Source: JAPLMW01 sp964619675 (GTDB lineage: Bacteria > Planctomycetota > Phycisphaerae > Sedimentisphaerales > UBA12454). Taken from it: a DNA stretch of 22,172 nt. Below, piece after piece: positions 14,395 to 22,172 of this stretch. Each line of letters starts with the position of its first letter. Within the stretch, counting starts at the first letter, position 1. The notes beneath the pieces were generated by a model that did no database searches, was not told the DNA's origin, and saw nothing but the letters and a program-made list of their open reading frames with translations. Where the stretch lies: assembly GCA_964619675.1 (NCBI GenBank), contig CAZUEO010000034.1, positions 1 to 22,172 of the forward strand, written 5' to 3'. Both the position numbers and the translations under genes were made by a program.

Positions 14395-16245
14395 TCAGGG
14401 AAGCGGCGGGTAAGCTCCAATAAACCGGCTATTCTTTTTAGACAGGCCGAGAAGCTTTCTGATTTCAGACGGAAGTTTGGCTGCCGCTTTGGAGGCTCCA
14501 AATGCCTGTAACAACTGGTAATTTTCCAGTTCGGGACTCTTGAATAATGGGCTGCTATAATTTACGAAACTCTGGCTGTGTGCTGAAAATTCCGGATTCA
14601 GTTTTTGCAAACCTTCCAGCGAGTCAAATGCTGCCTGGCAGCCTGCGTTTTTTGCGGGACTGAACAGAATTGACCTTTTGGATATATTGCCTTGCCATAC
14701 ATACGCATTATAATCGAGCTGTTCGGCCTGCGGTTTATTAAGCCGCTGGCACAGGTCCGGCGGCTGCCAGAAGACCAGAAGGGGGCCGTTAAAATTCTTA
14801 TCTACTGCGAGCAGGTTATTGACAAAAACGTGGCCATCCCTGCCGTTAACATCTGGGGCGGTGACTGGATGCCAGCCAAAGTGGTCGCCGACCGCGCTCC
14901 TGGCGGTGCGGCCGAAGAACACAGGACTGTTTATCAATGTATTGTTGTAGACCTTGACGTTGGAACTGTTCAATACGCGAATGCCCTGGTCACAATTTAC
15001 AAATACGTTGCCTGCACAGACCGCTCCTTTTGAGATTTCAAAGAAGAACCCGCTATCGCTCGGCCAGAACCGGCCGGAGGTATTCCGTTCCTGAATATTG
15101 CCTACACCTTCGATCCAGTTGTCGTAAAAAACGCCGTCAACACTGCCTACATCATACCAGATACCGTTCGAATACGGCTGCTCGATAACCAGGTTGTCGC
15201 GACATGTTACACGGTAGCATTGATTAAAAATCTTTACCGCAGCAGGATAGTATCCGGTAATTTGCTCGATGTTGTTGCGTCTGAAGATATTCTTTTCAAA
15301 CAGGACATCAGATGAACTAAGAAGGAAAATGCCTTCCGTGCTGGTGTCGCTCACCAGGCAGTTACGCATCGTTAGTTTATCTCCCCGCAGGTAGGCAGCG
15401 ACGCGGGAGCAGTAAGAAAAGGTGCAGTTTTCAAAGGTTGTGCCCACTACGTCTTTTCCGTGCTCGGATTCATCAGATAAGCCTTCAGGGTCCGTTCCTT
15501 CAATCTCAATTGCACGGTAGGCATACTGGGTGAATGTGATTCCCCGAATGGTCGGCCCTTTGCGGTCCGAAGTTTTGCCGTGGCATTGCCTGGTTGTCCG
15601 CGTAAAAGCATCGCTAAATGCGGTGATTTCGACTAATTTGCCCGTGGGATTAAAATTAATAAAAACCGTTTTGGTATCGTAGTCGATGAAGAATGAGTTT
15701 GCGTCAAGCTCGCCTTCCCAGCCTGCCGATTGTAAAAACCTGCCGTCCACAAACACTATATCGTTGTTAAAGCGGTGTAGCGGGGTGTCCTTGCCAAAAC
15801 TTTCACGTCGCCACCAGTCGGCAGGTTTAGCGGGAAATAAAGTGGGCCAGGAGGTTTTCCATAATCCGTTTCTCAGACGCTCCCACTGGCCGGCTACCTG
15901 AGTTCCCTTCAAAATTGGCTTTTCATCCTTATATGGCTGTATCGTTACTTGCTGATTCAATTTCAGGCCGCCAGTACGGTAAGTACCGCCTCGCATAACG
16001 ATTGCGTCGCCGGTTACTACACGCTCTATGGCCGCCGTCAGAGTAGTAGGCTTGGCAAGCTTTCGGCCTGTCTCCTCAGCTTTTCCATCGGGCGCCACAT
16101 AGTAAATTTTACCCGCAGCTTTGGGTAATTTGTATGTTTGCCCAATCGGGCCGTAGGGCCCGCCGGAGGGTTGTGCCGCTATAGGCAGTGAGCAAAAAAT
16201 TATGCATAGTATAACACAGCAAAAATAAGCATCGCTTGACCTCAT
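14395..16245 (-). CDS. secreted right-handed parallel beta-helix protein (polysaccharide-lyase-like)
   Basis: A 616-residue exported protein. The N-terminus has a short basic start, a hydrophobic core (CCVILCIIFCSLPIAA) and a likely cleavage after about residue 24. The mature part opens IYYVAPDGKAEETGRKLAKP, then TTLTAAIERVVTGDAIVMRG, the usual entry to a pectate-lyase-like beta-helix. Coils follow with repeated asparagine/hydrophobic patterns such as GTTFENCTFSYCS, LTMRNCLVSDTSTEGIFLL, VLFEKNIFRRNN and VKVYNNTLINSP. The fold occurs in polysaccharide lyases, glycosidases and epimerases, and I cannot name a family. ATG at 16245 follows AAAGGA, and a promoter with perfect TATAAT lies 93 bases upstream. 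Possibly co-transcribed with the sugar-type oxidoreductase, which would suit degradation of an external glycan. Confidence 0.85.
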   Translation of the reverse strand: MRSSDAYFCCVILCIIFCSLPIAAQPSGGPYGPIGQTYKLPKAAGKIYYVAPDGKAEETGRKLAKPTTLTAAIERVVTGDAIVMRGGTYRTGGLKLNQQVTIQPYKDEKPILKGTQVAGQWERLRNGLWKTSWPTLFPAKPADWWRRESFGKDTPLHRFNNDIVFVDGRFLQSAGWEGELDANSFFIDYDTKTVFINFNPTGKLVEITAFSDAFTRTTRQCHGKTSDRKGPTIRGITFTQYAYRAIEIEGTDPEGLSDESEHGKDVVGTTFENCTFSYCSRVAAYLRGDKLTMRNCLVSDTSTEGIFLLSSSDVLFEKNIFRRNNIEQITGYYPAAVKIFNQCYRVTCRDNLVIEQPYSNGIWYDVGSVDGVFYDNWIEGVGNIQERNTSGRFWPSDSGFFFEISKGAVCAGNVFVNCDQGIRVLNSSNVKVYNNTLINSPVFFGRTARSAVGDHFGWHPVTAPDVNGRDGHVFVNNLLAVDKNFNGPLLVFWQPPDLCQRLNKPQAEQLDYNAYVWQGNISKRSILFSPAKNAGCQAAFDSLEGLQKLNPEFSAHSQSFVNYSSPLFKSPELENYQLLQAFGASKAAAKLPSEIRKLLGLSKKNSRFIGAYPPLP

Positions 16246-16337
16246 TCAATTTTCCTTTCAAGTAACAGTTGACAAAGAATAAAAATACTTATGACTGCCA
16301 ATCGCTAAGACCGGATTTTCCATTTATATCCGATGGA

Positions 16338-16367
16338 ATTATAGCTTAGGACACAACGAATATGCAA
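16338..16367 (-). promoter_or_regulatory. predicted promoter of the beta-helix gene
   Basis: Minus strand TTGCAT (16367-16362) and perfect TATAAT (16343-16338) are separated by 18 bases. It begins two bases after the upstream terminator hairpin, the compact terminator-then-promoter layout expected between two transcription units. Predicted leader is about 86 bases. Confidence 0.45.
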
Positions 16368-16368
16368 T

Positions 16369-16397
16369 AAAAAAGCCCATTTTTTCAAATGGGCTTT
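16369..16397 (-). terminator. intrinsic terminator of the glgP unit
   Basis: An eleven-base-pair perfect stem (16372-16382 with 16387-16397) with a four-base loop. Read on the minus strand, the stem runs directly into TTTTTTATTGC, a strong U-tract. It is 140 bases after the stop codon of the small membrane-protein gene. Confidence 0.8.
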
Positions 16398-16539
16398 AAT
16401 ATCGAAAACAGCCGCACCTGTGCAGCGAAAATGTCTGTCTCATCCGTCCGAAGCCTTCGGCGAAGTTTACCCGTCTTAGGCGGGGCGGATGCCGAGCGGG
16501 TTCGTTGAAAAATATTTTTGATTTTTTCGCACGGCTAAT
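16398..16539. other. untranslated 3' region with a GC-rich folded element
   Basis: Between the small membrane-protein stop and the terminator. CATCCGTCC (16441-16449) pairs with GGGCGGATG (16483-16491) apart from one wobble, enclosing CCGAA/TTCGG (16448-16460) as an alternative inner hairpin and CCCG/CGGG (16470-16484). It stands out as a GC-rich island in AT-rich flanks and could be a dispersed palindromic element or an mRNA-stabilising 3' structure. Confidence 0.4.
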
Positions 16540-16872
16540 TTAGTTTAATACTTTCCAGTTTATTACTGTAAAAACTATGATTAACGCTCCTAATAATAAC
16601 CCTATCATGGGTGGGGAAATAAATGCCAATAAAGCGAATACAATTGATAGAGTACCGGCATATTTTCGCCTTTTTCTTAGTCCGTAACCCGCAACACACA
16701 AACCGATACCAATAATAAATATAGCAATTGGAAAAAATATCGGCTTGTTCGCACTAATCATTGGTATTCCAATTGAAATACCACCGCCTAAATTCAAAAC
16801 GCCGAGAACCCAGCATAAAATTATTGAGATGTTCAGGGTTGATTTCTTTTTAGCGGTTCCTACTTGTTCCAT
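16540..16872 (-). CDS. small multi-pass membrane protein of unknown function
   Basis: 110 residues. A short Lys-rich cytoplasmic start (EQVGTAKKKS) precedes hydrophobic segments at about 14-36, 45-65, 72-88 and 90-107. A basic loop RKRRKY follows the second segment, so four helices with both ends inside are likely. No recognised motif. ATG at 16872 has an excellent GAGGAG site five to six bases upstream. It follows glgP by 40 bases on the same strand and shares its terminator, so the two form a transcription unit; no functional link is evident. Confidence 0.75.
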   Translation of the reverse strand: MEQVGTAKKKSTLNISIILCWVLGVLNLGGGISIGIPMISANKPIFFPIAIFIIGIGLCVAGYGLRKRRKYAGTLSIVFALLAFISPPMIGLLLGALIIVFTVINWKVLN

Positions 16873-16912
16873 TTTTTCTCCTCTGCAATCTTGATTTTCA
16901 ACTATCGATTTT

Positions 16913-19552
16913 CTATTTTCCGTCGCCGTCTATCGGCTCCCATGTAATCAGACCGGCCTCAAAGGATTCAATCAGTTCCTGGTGTTTCGGCATGACTCTG
17001 ATGGCAAAGCCGCTTTTGCCGCTATGGGTGCATTTTATTATGCCTTTGAACTGGTATGGGCTTTCCTTTTTGTTTGACCCGACCTGGCTTGCGGGGGTTG
17101 GCTTTGTGTTTTCCATGTTTTTGACGTTTCCGTGATTGATATTTCCCCATGAATCGACTTCGCCATGGTATATCTGTACTGAAACATCTTGTGGGTTTAG
17201 TTTTCCCAGTCTTACATTTGCGGTTACTTGCAGTTCGGAGCCTACCTCGAGACAGGCTGTATTGTTGCCGACTGGCACAGCGGACTGGCCGTTTTTTATT
17301 TGTACATCGACGTCTTCTATCTTTACGTTGTCCCACTCCAATCTGAGTCTATTCTTCCAGGCCGCAAGCTCTTTTGCCTTTTGCATTCCCGACTCCACAA
17401 ATGTCAGCCATGCCTGTGCGGCCAGCTTATAGAATCTGCTGGCGTACTCGGCAACCATTCTATGGGTATTAAAGCGCGGCGCTATCCACTTTATTGAGTT
17501 TTTCATTCTGTGAATCCACGCTCTCGGCAGATGGTCTGCCGAGCGCGTATAAAACAGGGGAACGATTTCATTTTCAAAAAGATTGAATATCGCTTCGGAC
17601 TCGACCTTATCCTGATAATCGTAATCATCGTAGGCCTCGCCTGCGCCAATTACCCATCCGTTATTCAGGCTGTAGCCTTCGCACCACCAGCCGTCGAGGG
17701 TGCTGACATTCAGCGCACCGTTTATAGCAGCTTTCATACCGCTTGTGCCGCTGGCCTCCATCGGGACACGAGGGTTATTGAGCCAGACGTCAACGCCCTG
17801 CACAAGATACCTTGCGATGTCAATATTGTAATCCTCAAGAAAAACAAGCCTCCGCCTGACATCGTTTCTCAAGGCAAAATGTATGATTTGCCTGATAATT
17901 TCCTTGCCCTGCTCGTCATTCGGATGAGCTTTTCCTGCATAAATTATCTGCACGGGTTTTCCGGATTTGTTCAGAAGTTTCACAAGTCTTTCAGCGTCTT
18001 TGAGCAGCAGATTGCCCCGTTTGTAAGTCGCAAACCTCCTGGCAAAGCCGATAGTCAGCGCCTCAGGGTCAAGCACCTCTTCAGCCCAGCCCATCTCGGT
18101 ATGATATGTGCCTCTCCGCTGCAGCTGGTTTTTCAACTGTTTGCGCACAAAGCCAATTAAATTTTCCTTATTTCTCTGGTGTATCCGCCACAATTCCTCA
18201 TCCGGTACCTGGTCGACATTCTTCCAGACAGCCTCGTCTGTGATTTCCTCATCCCAGTTAAAGCCGAGATATCTTTCGTAAAGCAAATTCAATTCAGGTG
18301 AAATAAAACTTTTAGCGTGTATGCCGTTCGTAATGGCACCGATGGGCACTTCATTGACCGGCAGCTTCGGCCACAAATCAAACCACATCGAGCGCGAGAC
18401 TCTGCCGTGCAGTTTGCTTACGCCGTTGCGATAAGCACTTGCCCGCAGCGCAAGAACAGGCATTTTAAAAGTCTCGCTGTCCCTGCCCGGCTCAATCCTT
18501 CCCAGTGCGAGGAACCGATTTTTGTCAAGTCCCAGCTTGGGAAAATAGTAGCCGAAGTATTTATTCATAAGTTCAGGACTGAACTCATCATTGCCGGCCT
18601 TGACAGGCGTATGTATCGTAAAGATATTACTTGCCCTCGTCGCCTCGAGCGCCTCATCGAAAGACAGGCCCTTCATAGTGCACAAATGCCTTATCCGCTC
18701 AAGGGCCATAAACGCAGCGTGTCCCTCGTTCATATGGCAGACGGCAGGCTCAAGACCCATCGCAAGAAGAGCCTTGAACCCACCGATGCCGATGAGAATC
18801 TCCTGCTGCATTCTCATTTCAGAGTCTCCGGTATAGAGAGCGGAGGTAATCAGCCTGTCGCGCTGCGAATTTGCGCCGATATTGGTGTCCAGCAGAAAAA
18901 GCCTGACCCTTCCTACTGTAGCCTTCCAGATTTGCGCAACGACCTGTCGCTGCGGAAATGTAAGTTTTATTGTCAGCGGCTTTTCGCTCTTCTTTTTAAC
19001 AAGCTCAATAGGCATATTGTAAAAGTCATTATCTTCGTATCGCTCCTGCTGCCAGCCATCAGCGTTTAGATACTGCCTGAAGTAACCCTTCTGATACATC
19101 AGCCCTACGCCGACAATCGGCACATTAAGGTCCGATGCGCTTTTGAGGTGGTCTCCCGCGAGGATGCCGAGGCCGCCTGCGTAAATCGGCAGCGATTCGT
19201 GAACGCCAAATTCGAGACTGAAATATGCGATGACAGGCTTTATATTTCTGGTCCATACCCTGTCGAACCAGCCGGGCGAATTCAGATAGTGTTCGAGTTT
19301 TTCCTGAGCCTGTTTTAATTGATAGACAAAGCCCTGTTTTGAAGCAAGGTCATCAAGCCTGCTTTGACTGACTGAGCCTAAAAGCTTAACGGGATTATGG
19401 CTGCATTGATTCCATTTTTCCGGGTCGATCTGCCTGAATAACTCGATAAATTCCGGGTTCCAGCACCAGAACATATTATGTGCAATAGTCCTGAGTGTCT
19501 TTAGCGGCTCAGGCAGAGCAGGCAAAACGGTAAAACTGCGTATCCTTTGCAT
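16913..19552 (-). CDS. glgP: alpha-glucan (glycogen/maltodextrin) phosphorylase, long DUF3417 form
   Basis: GT35 phosphorylase that releases glucose 1-phosphate from alpha-1,4-glucans using pyridoxal phosphate. 879 residues. The N-terminus has the DUF3417 segment (LRTIAHNMFWCWNPEFIELF). The phosphorylase core follows: IAYFSLEFGVHESLPIYAGGLGILAGDHLKSASD (start of the core), CHMNEGHAAF, FTIHTPVKAGNDEF, TNGIHAKSF, FARRFATYKRGNL and IIYAGKAHPNDEQGK. The PLP-lysine site MEASGTSGMKAAINGALN is near residue 605, with LDGWWCEGY after it. The last 130 residues form a beta-rich C-terminal region usual for this subtype. ATG at 19552 has only a weak GAGAA site. It supplies phosphorolytic glycogen breakdown, parallel in logic to the GH130 gene elsewhere in the window. 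Confidence 0.95.
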   Translation of the reverse strand: MQRIRSFTVLPALPEPLKTLRTIAHNMFWCWNPEFIELFRQIDPEKWNQCSHNPVKLLGSVSQSRLDDLASKQGFVYQLKQAQEKLEHYLNSPGWFDRVWTRNIKPVIAYFSLEFGVHESLPIYAGGLGILAGDHLKSASDLNVPIVGVGLMYQKGYFRQYLNADGWQQERYEDNDFYNMPIELVKKKSEKPLTIKLTFPQRQVVAQIWKATVGRVRLFLLDTNIGANSQRDRLITSALYTGDSEMRMQQEILIGIGGFKALLAMGLEPAVCHMNEGHAAFMALERIRHLCTMKGLSFDEALEATRASNIFTIHTPVKAGNDEFSPELMNKYFGYYFPKLGLDKNRFLALGRIEPGRDSETFKMPVLALRASAYRNGVSKLHGRVSRSMWFDLWPKLPVNEVPIGAITNGIHAKSFISPELNLLYERYLGFNWDEEITDEAVWKNVDQVPDEELWRIHQRNKENLIGFVRKQLKNQLQRRGTYHTEMGWAEEVLDPEALTIGFARRFATYKRGNLLLKDAERLVKLLNKSGKPVQIIYAGKAHPNDEQGKEIIRQIIHFALRNDVRRRLVFLEDYNIDIARYLVQGVDVWLNNPRVPMEASGTSGMKAAINGALNVSTLDGWWCEGYSLNNGWVIGAGEAYDDYDYQDKVESEAIFNLFENEIVPLFYTRSADHLPRAWIHRMKNSIKWIAPRFNTHRMVAEYASRFYKLAAQAWLTFVESGMQKAKELAAWKNRLRLEWDNVKIEDVDVQIKNGQSAVPVGNNTACLEVGSELQVTANVRLGKLNPQDVSVQIYHGEVDSWGNINHGNVKNMENTKPTPASQVGSNKKESPYQFKGIIKCTHSGKSGFAIRVMPKHQELIESFEAGLITWEPIDGDGK

Positions 19553-19976
19553 ATTTTTTCTCTATACCTTAAACTCCATTTCGAGACATTTACATAATCG
19601 TCATTTTTGGCCATTTGGTTTAGCCAGTAGCAACCAATCGGCGTATCTTATTCTGACAGTTTATCGGACTTATCCGCCCAGCCTATAACACTTAAACTGC
19701 GTCCGAGGCAGAGATACTCTGATGAGACCGCCTAATGCTTACTGATGAGATACTGCGAGGGTAAACATCTGACAAGGTATGCAAAACAAATTTTTTTAGA
19801 AAAATTGAAATGGCACTCCGGTAGACTTTCTTAACCGATTTTACACATCACAGTTACGTTCAAATTAAGCCAGAATGATGAAATAAAGCAACAGATTTTG
19901 CCTTATTTTCAGACTAAAAATGCAGCCGGTGACAATTACATATTTCTGTAAAACAAAAAAATTGCAAAAAAAATAC
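19553..19976. other. divergent intergenic region, no gene seen
   Basis: Upstream of both glgP (minus) and the repeat-protein gene (plus). No ORF of interest. It contains CTGATGAGA twice (19718-19726 and 19741-19749), a small inverted repeat CAGAG-ATA-CTCTG (about 19709-19721) and TTGGTT/AACCAA around 19616-19638. AT-rich toward the right. No riboswitch was recognised and no good minus-strand promoter was fixed by eye. Confidence 0.5.
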
Positions 19977-20006
19977 TTGACAAAAATGCAGACGAGAAAT
20001 TAGGAT
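19977..20006 (+). promoter_or_regulatory. predicted promoter of the 78-residue-repeat operon
   Basis: Perfect TTGACA (19977-19982), 18-base spacer, TAGGAT (20001-20006, four of six). A-tracts precede the -35 box. Predicted start near 20013. Confidence 0.5.
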
Positions 20007-20012
20007 TACTGT

Positions 20013-20123
20013 CGGAGATAACCAAAGGGGATGCGTGTCGGGTCCTCGGCGGGTACTGGCTTCCAAAGGCATCCAAGAACCGATGATAAGGAAACTGTAA
20101 AGTTTTATAGCAGGAGTATAACG
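20013..20123 (+). promoter_or_regulatory. structured 5' leader of the repeat-protein mRNA
   Basis: About 110 bases between the predicted transcript start and the chosen ATG. GGATGC (20029-20034) pairs with GCATCC (20069-20074), enclosing a GC-rich stretch. An ATG at 20031 extends the frame but abuts its only purine-rich sequence with no spacing and would bury the signal peptide, so the segment is read as a leader. It matches no riboswitch class I know. Confidence 0.3.
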
Positions 20124-22061
20124 ATGAGAGAAAGAACAATTCTCACAGCCGGGCTGTTACTATGCCTATTATTAAGCGTATCTTCAGCCGGCGATGTAAG
20201 ACAGGCACAGGAGGAAATAATAGCCCTGATTAAGTCTGGCCAGATGGAATCGGCCGCCGACAACATAGATAAATTTGTTGCCGGCTACTATCAGGACCCG
20301 AATCTGCCTGGCGTGCTTTACGAGATTACACGAAATTACGGATGGTCCAACAAATACGAAGAAGAAAAACAGGTTTATCAGCAGATAATACAAAAGTATC
20401 CCGACAGCCTGATTGCAAGCACGGCAAGATTAGGATATGCAAAGGCGGAAATCCAGTCCCTTATAGTATCGCAGAAATTCGATGAGGCCAAAGCGGCATT
20501 AGATAAACTGGTCGCAGATTTTTCTCAGCACCCGGACTTGCCGGAGGCGCTCTACTGGATTGCACGAAATTACGGCTGGACCAACAAATATGAAGAAGAA
20601 AAAGATACTTATCAGAAATTGATACAAAACCGGCCAGACAATTATTATTCCGATAAGGCGAGATTGGGATGCCGGCGGGCGGAAGTTTTGTCTCTTATAG
20701 TATCACAGGACTACGGCCAGGCCGGTGCAGCCCTTGATAAACTGATTGCCGATTTCAATAGTCATCCCGATTTGCCGGATACGCTTTACTGGGTCGCACG
20801 AGGGTACGAATGGCAGGATAAATATGAATATGCAAAGAATATCTTCGAGCAGATAATAGAGAAATACCCCGGCAGCAGCAAGTTTGACAACGCAAGGCTG
20901 GGGATTTCAAGAATGAAGGCCTGCCGGCTTATGATTTCCCGCCAGTCGCGGGCGGGACGGGATGAAGTCAGCAAAATGATTACAGATTTTGCCGGCAATC
21001 CTGAACTGCCTGAGACGCTTTACTGGCTCGCACGAAAATGCGAATGGCAGGACAGATACAAAGATGCGAATGATGTTTATCAGCAAATAATGACAAACTG
21101 GCCCGACAGCTCGTATGCAGACAGGACAAAACTGGATTTTCAAAGGGCGCAAATCAGGGCTCTTATCGCATCGCAGGATTACAATGAAGCTGATGTGTCT
21201 ATTGATAGATTTATTGATGATTTTAACGGCAATCCTGATTTGCCTGAGGCGCTTTACTGGATTGCACAAAGGTACGGCTACTCGGGCAGGTTCGAAGATG
21301 AGCAGGACCTTTATCAGTACATAGTGGAAAACTATCCCGACAGCTCTTATGCAGCTCAGGCAGAGCTGGATTCTGCAGGTGCACAGGTCTTGTCTCTTAT
21401 AGTAACGCAAAACGATAACGAGGCCAACACAGCGCTCGATAAAATGGTCGCTGATTTTAACGGCCATTCGTATCTGCCCGGCGCAATGCTTTTTATAGCA
21501 CGAAAGTGTAATGAAAAAGGAATAATGCCGGATACTAAACCAGAGTTAAAAAACGAGCTCTTGCATTTTGCGGCAGAACTGCTGGAAAAATATGTGCTGG
21601 GAAGAATTCATGGCACCGATAACAAAACGCAAGCGTATTATACGGCTACTTTAACCAATTACAAATTAGGCGAGGCCTACAAGACAATTGAATTTGCCGA
21701 TATGGTACTGCAAACCGACCCCAACTTCAGATATGCAGCAAATATGGCCTGGCTCGTTGCGGATGGCTATGAAAAACTAAAGGCAGCAGACAAGATACCC
21801 GCTGATGAGGCGGACATAATAATTGAAGAGACTTATAATGATTTGATGGAAAATTACGTGGGTAATACCCTCTCAGATTATGCTGCGATACATATGGGAG
21901 AGCTCAATATGAAGCAAGGCAATAACGTAAAGGCCTGTGCGTACTTCTGCTGGTATCTGATGAATGCCGGGGATGAAGAGACAGATGGCCGTATCGCCAG
22001 AATCAAAAAGTTAACTGAAGGCTGCAGGTGCAGAGACTGCGGGAGGAATAACAATGACTAA
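20124..22061 (+). CDS. secreted TPR-like protein with six 78-residue repeats
   Basis: 645 residues. ATG at 20124 is preferred over 20031 because AGGAG (20112-20116) precedes it by seven bases and it yields a clean signal peptide (MRERTILTAGLLLCLLLSVSSAG, cleavage near residue 22-23). Residues 30-465 hold six units starting at 30, 108, 186, 264, 342 and 420, exactly 78 apart with no insertion. Each carries SLIVSQ...EA..ALDKLVADF, then LPEALYWIAR.YGW..KYE, then YQ.II..YPDSSYA. That equals two 39-residue tetratricopeptide-like helical pairs per unit, suggesting a superhelical protein-binding scaffold in the periplasm or outside. The C-terminal 180 residues are divergent TPR-like and end in a Cys-rich tail (CRCRDCGR). 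It overlaps the next secreted-protein gene by eight bases. Function unknown; probably an assembly or binding partner of that protein. Confidence 0.85.
   Translation: MRERTILTAGLLLCLLLSVSSAGDVRQAQEEIIALIKSGQMESAADNIDKFVAGYYQDPNLPGVLYEITRNYGWSNKYEEEKQVYQQIIQKYPDSLIASTARLGYAKAEIQSLIVSQKFDEAKAALDKLVADFSQHPDLPEALYWIARNYGWTNKYEEEKDTYQKLIQNRPDNYYSDKARLGCRRAEVLSLIVSQDYGQAGAALDKLIADFNSHPDLPDTLYWVARGYEWQDKYEYAKNIFEQIIEKYPGSSKFDNARLGISRMKACRLMISRQSRAGRDEVSKMITDFAGNPELPETLYWLARKCEWQDRYKDANDVYQQIMTNWPDSSYADRTKLDFQRAQIRALIASQDYNEADVSIDRFIDDFNGNPDLPEALYWIAQRYGYSGRFEDEQDLYQYIVENYPDSSYAAQAELDSAGAQVLSLIVTQNDNEANTALDKMVADFNGHSYLPGAMLFIARKCNEKGIMPDTKPELKNELLHFAAELLEKYVLGRIHGTDNKTQAYYTATLTNYKLGEAYKTIEFADMVLQTDPNFRYAANMAWLVADGYEKLKAADKIPADEADIIIEETYNDLMENYVGNTLSDYAAIHMGELNMKQGNNVKACAYFCWYLMNAGDEETDGRIARIKKLTEGCRCRDCGRNNND
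20211..21518 (+). repeat. 234-base tandem coding repeats, six units
   Basis: Units begin at 20211, 20445, 20679, 20913, 21147 and 21381. Units 1 and 2 are especially alike (AATTACGG[A/C]TGG...AACAAATA near 20334 and 20568). Unit 4 is the most diverged at its start, and unit 6 is cut off after about 45 codons. Constant spacing without indels points to unit-wise duplication followed by divergence. Confidence 0.8.
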
Positions 22062-22172
22062 CAAATTAACAATGTTTATAATATGTTGTATGGCTGTTAC
22101 AGGCGTTTTTTGTTCAGTAGCATCTGCGGAGGACCCGCCTTGTCCGGCTTGCGAAGCGTGGAATGGGAGCTC
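22054..22172 (+). CDS. N-terminus of a secreted Cys-containing protein (3' end outside window)
   Basis: ATG at 22054 overlaps the stop of the repeat-protein gene by eight bases and is preceded by GGGAGG (22041-22046) at seven bases. The 39 readable codons give a signal peptide with hydrophobic core (MFIICCMAVTGVFCSVASA) and a likely AxA cleavage, then EDPPCPACEAWNGS. The CPAC pair echoes the Cys-rich tail of the preceding protein. Co-translation with it suggests a joint role outside the cytoplasm. The family cannot be named from this fragment. Confidence 0.75.
   Translation, partial: MTNKLTMFIICCMAVTGVFCSVASAEDPPCPACEAWNGS

Noticed and set aside
17510..19069. Long plus-strand open frames within the phosphorylase gene
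   Set aside because: They lie opposite conserved glgP codons, lack family motifs, and arise from codon bias on the other strand.
19709..19765. Two CTGATGAGA sequences resembling the hammerhead ribozyme core
   Set aside because: Neither copy is followed by a stem II and GAAA in the required arrangement, and no cleavage-site helix can be drawn.
19813..19824. GCACTCCGGTAG resembles part of a cyclic-di-GMP-I riboswitch
   Set aside because: The conserved core elements expected upstream are absent and the gene order is wrong.
20031..20123. N-terminal extension of the repeat protein from ATG 20031
   Set aside because: No spaced Shine-Dalgarno, and it would place about 30 polar residues before a clear signal peptide that has its own AGGAG and ATG.

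Overview
The window reads as a chromosomal segment of a free-living, saccharide-oriented Gram-negative-type bacterium. Gene content fits Planctomycetota best (Phycisphaerae/Sedimentisphaerales-like): a YhaM-type HD protein, a secreted right-handed beta-helix protein, a long-form alpha-glucan phosphorylase, secreted Cys-containing proteins, TTG starts and moderate GC. That assignment is inference; no rRNA or other phylogenetic marker is present. I see no IS element, integrase, CRISPR array, tRNA or rRNA.

Layout. 1-2600: a 5'-incomplete HD-domain exoribonuclease-like gene, a small protein made of about ten-residue Gly-Gln repeats, then (minus strand) RNase III and a STAS-domain protein. 2972-8350: a tight five-gene plus-strand operon encoding a GH130 glycoside phosphorylase, a PIG-L deacetylase, a GT4 glycosyltransferase, an (alpha/alpha)6-barrel glycosidase-like protein and a second, atypical GT4 protein. 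Gaps are at most 3 bases or there is overlap, so these genes are almost certainly co-expressed. None has a signal peptide, so the pathway appears cytoplasmic, and it is the most interesting system here: a candidate route making and remodelling a mannose/glucose-containing intracellular oligosaccharide or storage glycan. 8391-10401: comM and tspO (minus, coupled). 10509-10684: an orphan promoter-terminator pair with no gene between, a candidate small RNA of about 140 nt.

10788-14323: a flavin TIM-barrel protein (minus) divergent from queA, then a PTS EIIA-like protein with its own promoter, and a Gfo/Idh/MocA oxidoreductase (minus). 14395-16245: a secreted beta-helix protein transcribed toward the oxidoreductase. 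16540-19552: alpha-glucan phosphorylase followed by a small membrane protein, ended by a strong terminator. 20124-22172: a secreted protein built from six exact 78-residue repeats, overlapping the start of another secreted Cys-containing protein that leaves the window.

Two parts of the window concern intracellular glycans (the five-gene cluster and glgP), both built around phosphorolysis, which conserves bond energy as sugar phosphate. The remainder is RNA metabolism (HD/YhaM, RNase III, QueA), competence (ComM) and signalling (STAS, EIIA). Starts were chosen from visible Shine-Dalgarno sequences where possible; promoters are -35/-10 matches by eye and are predictions.
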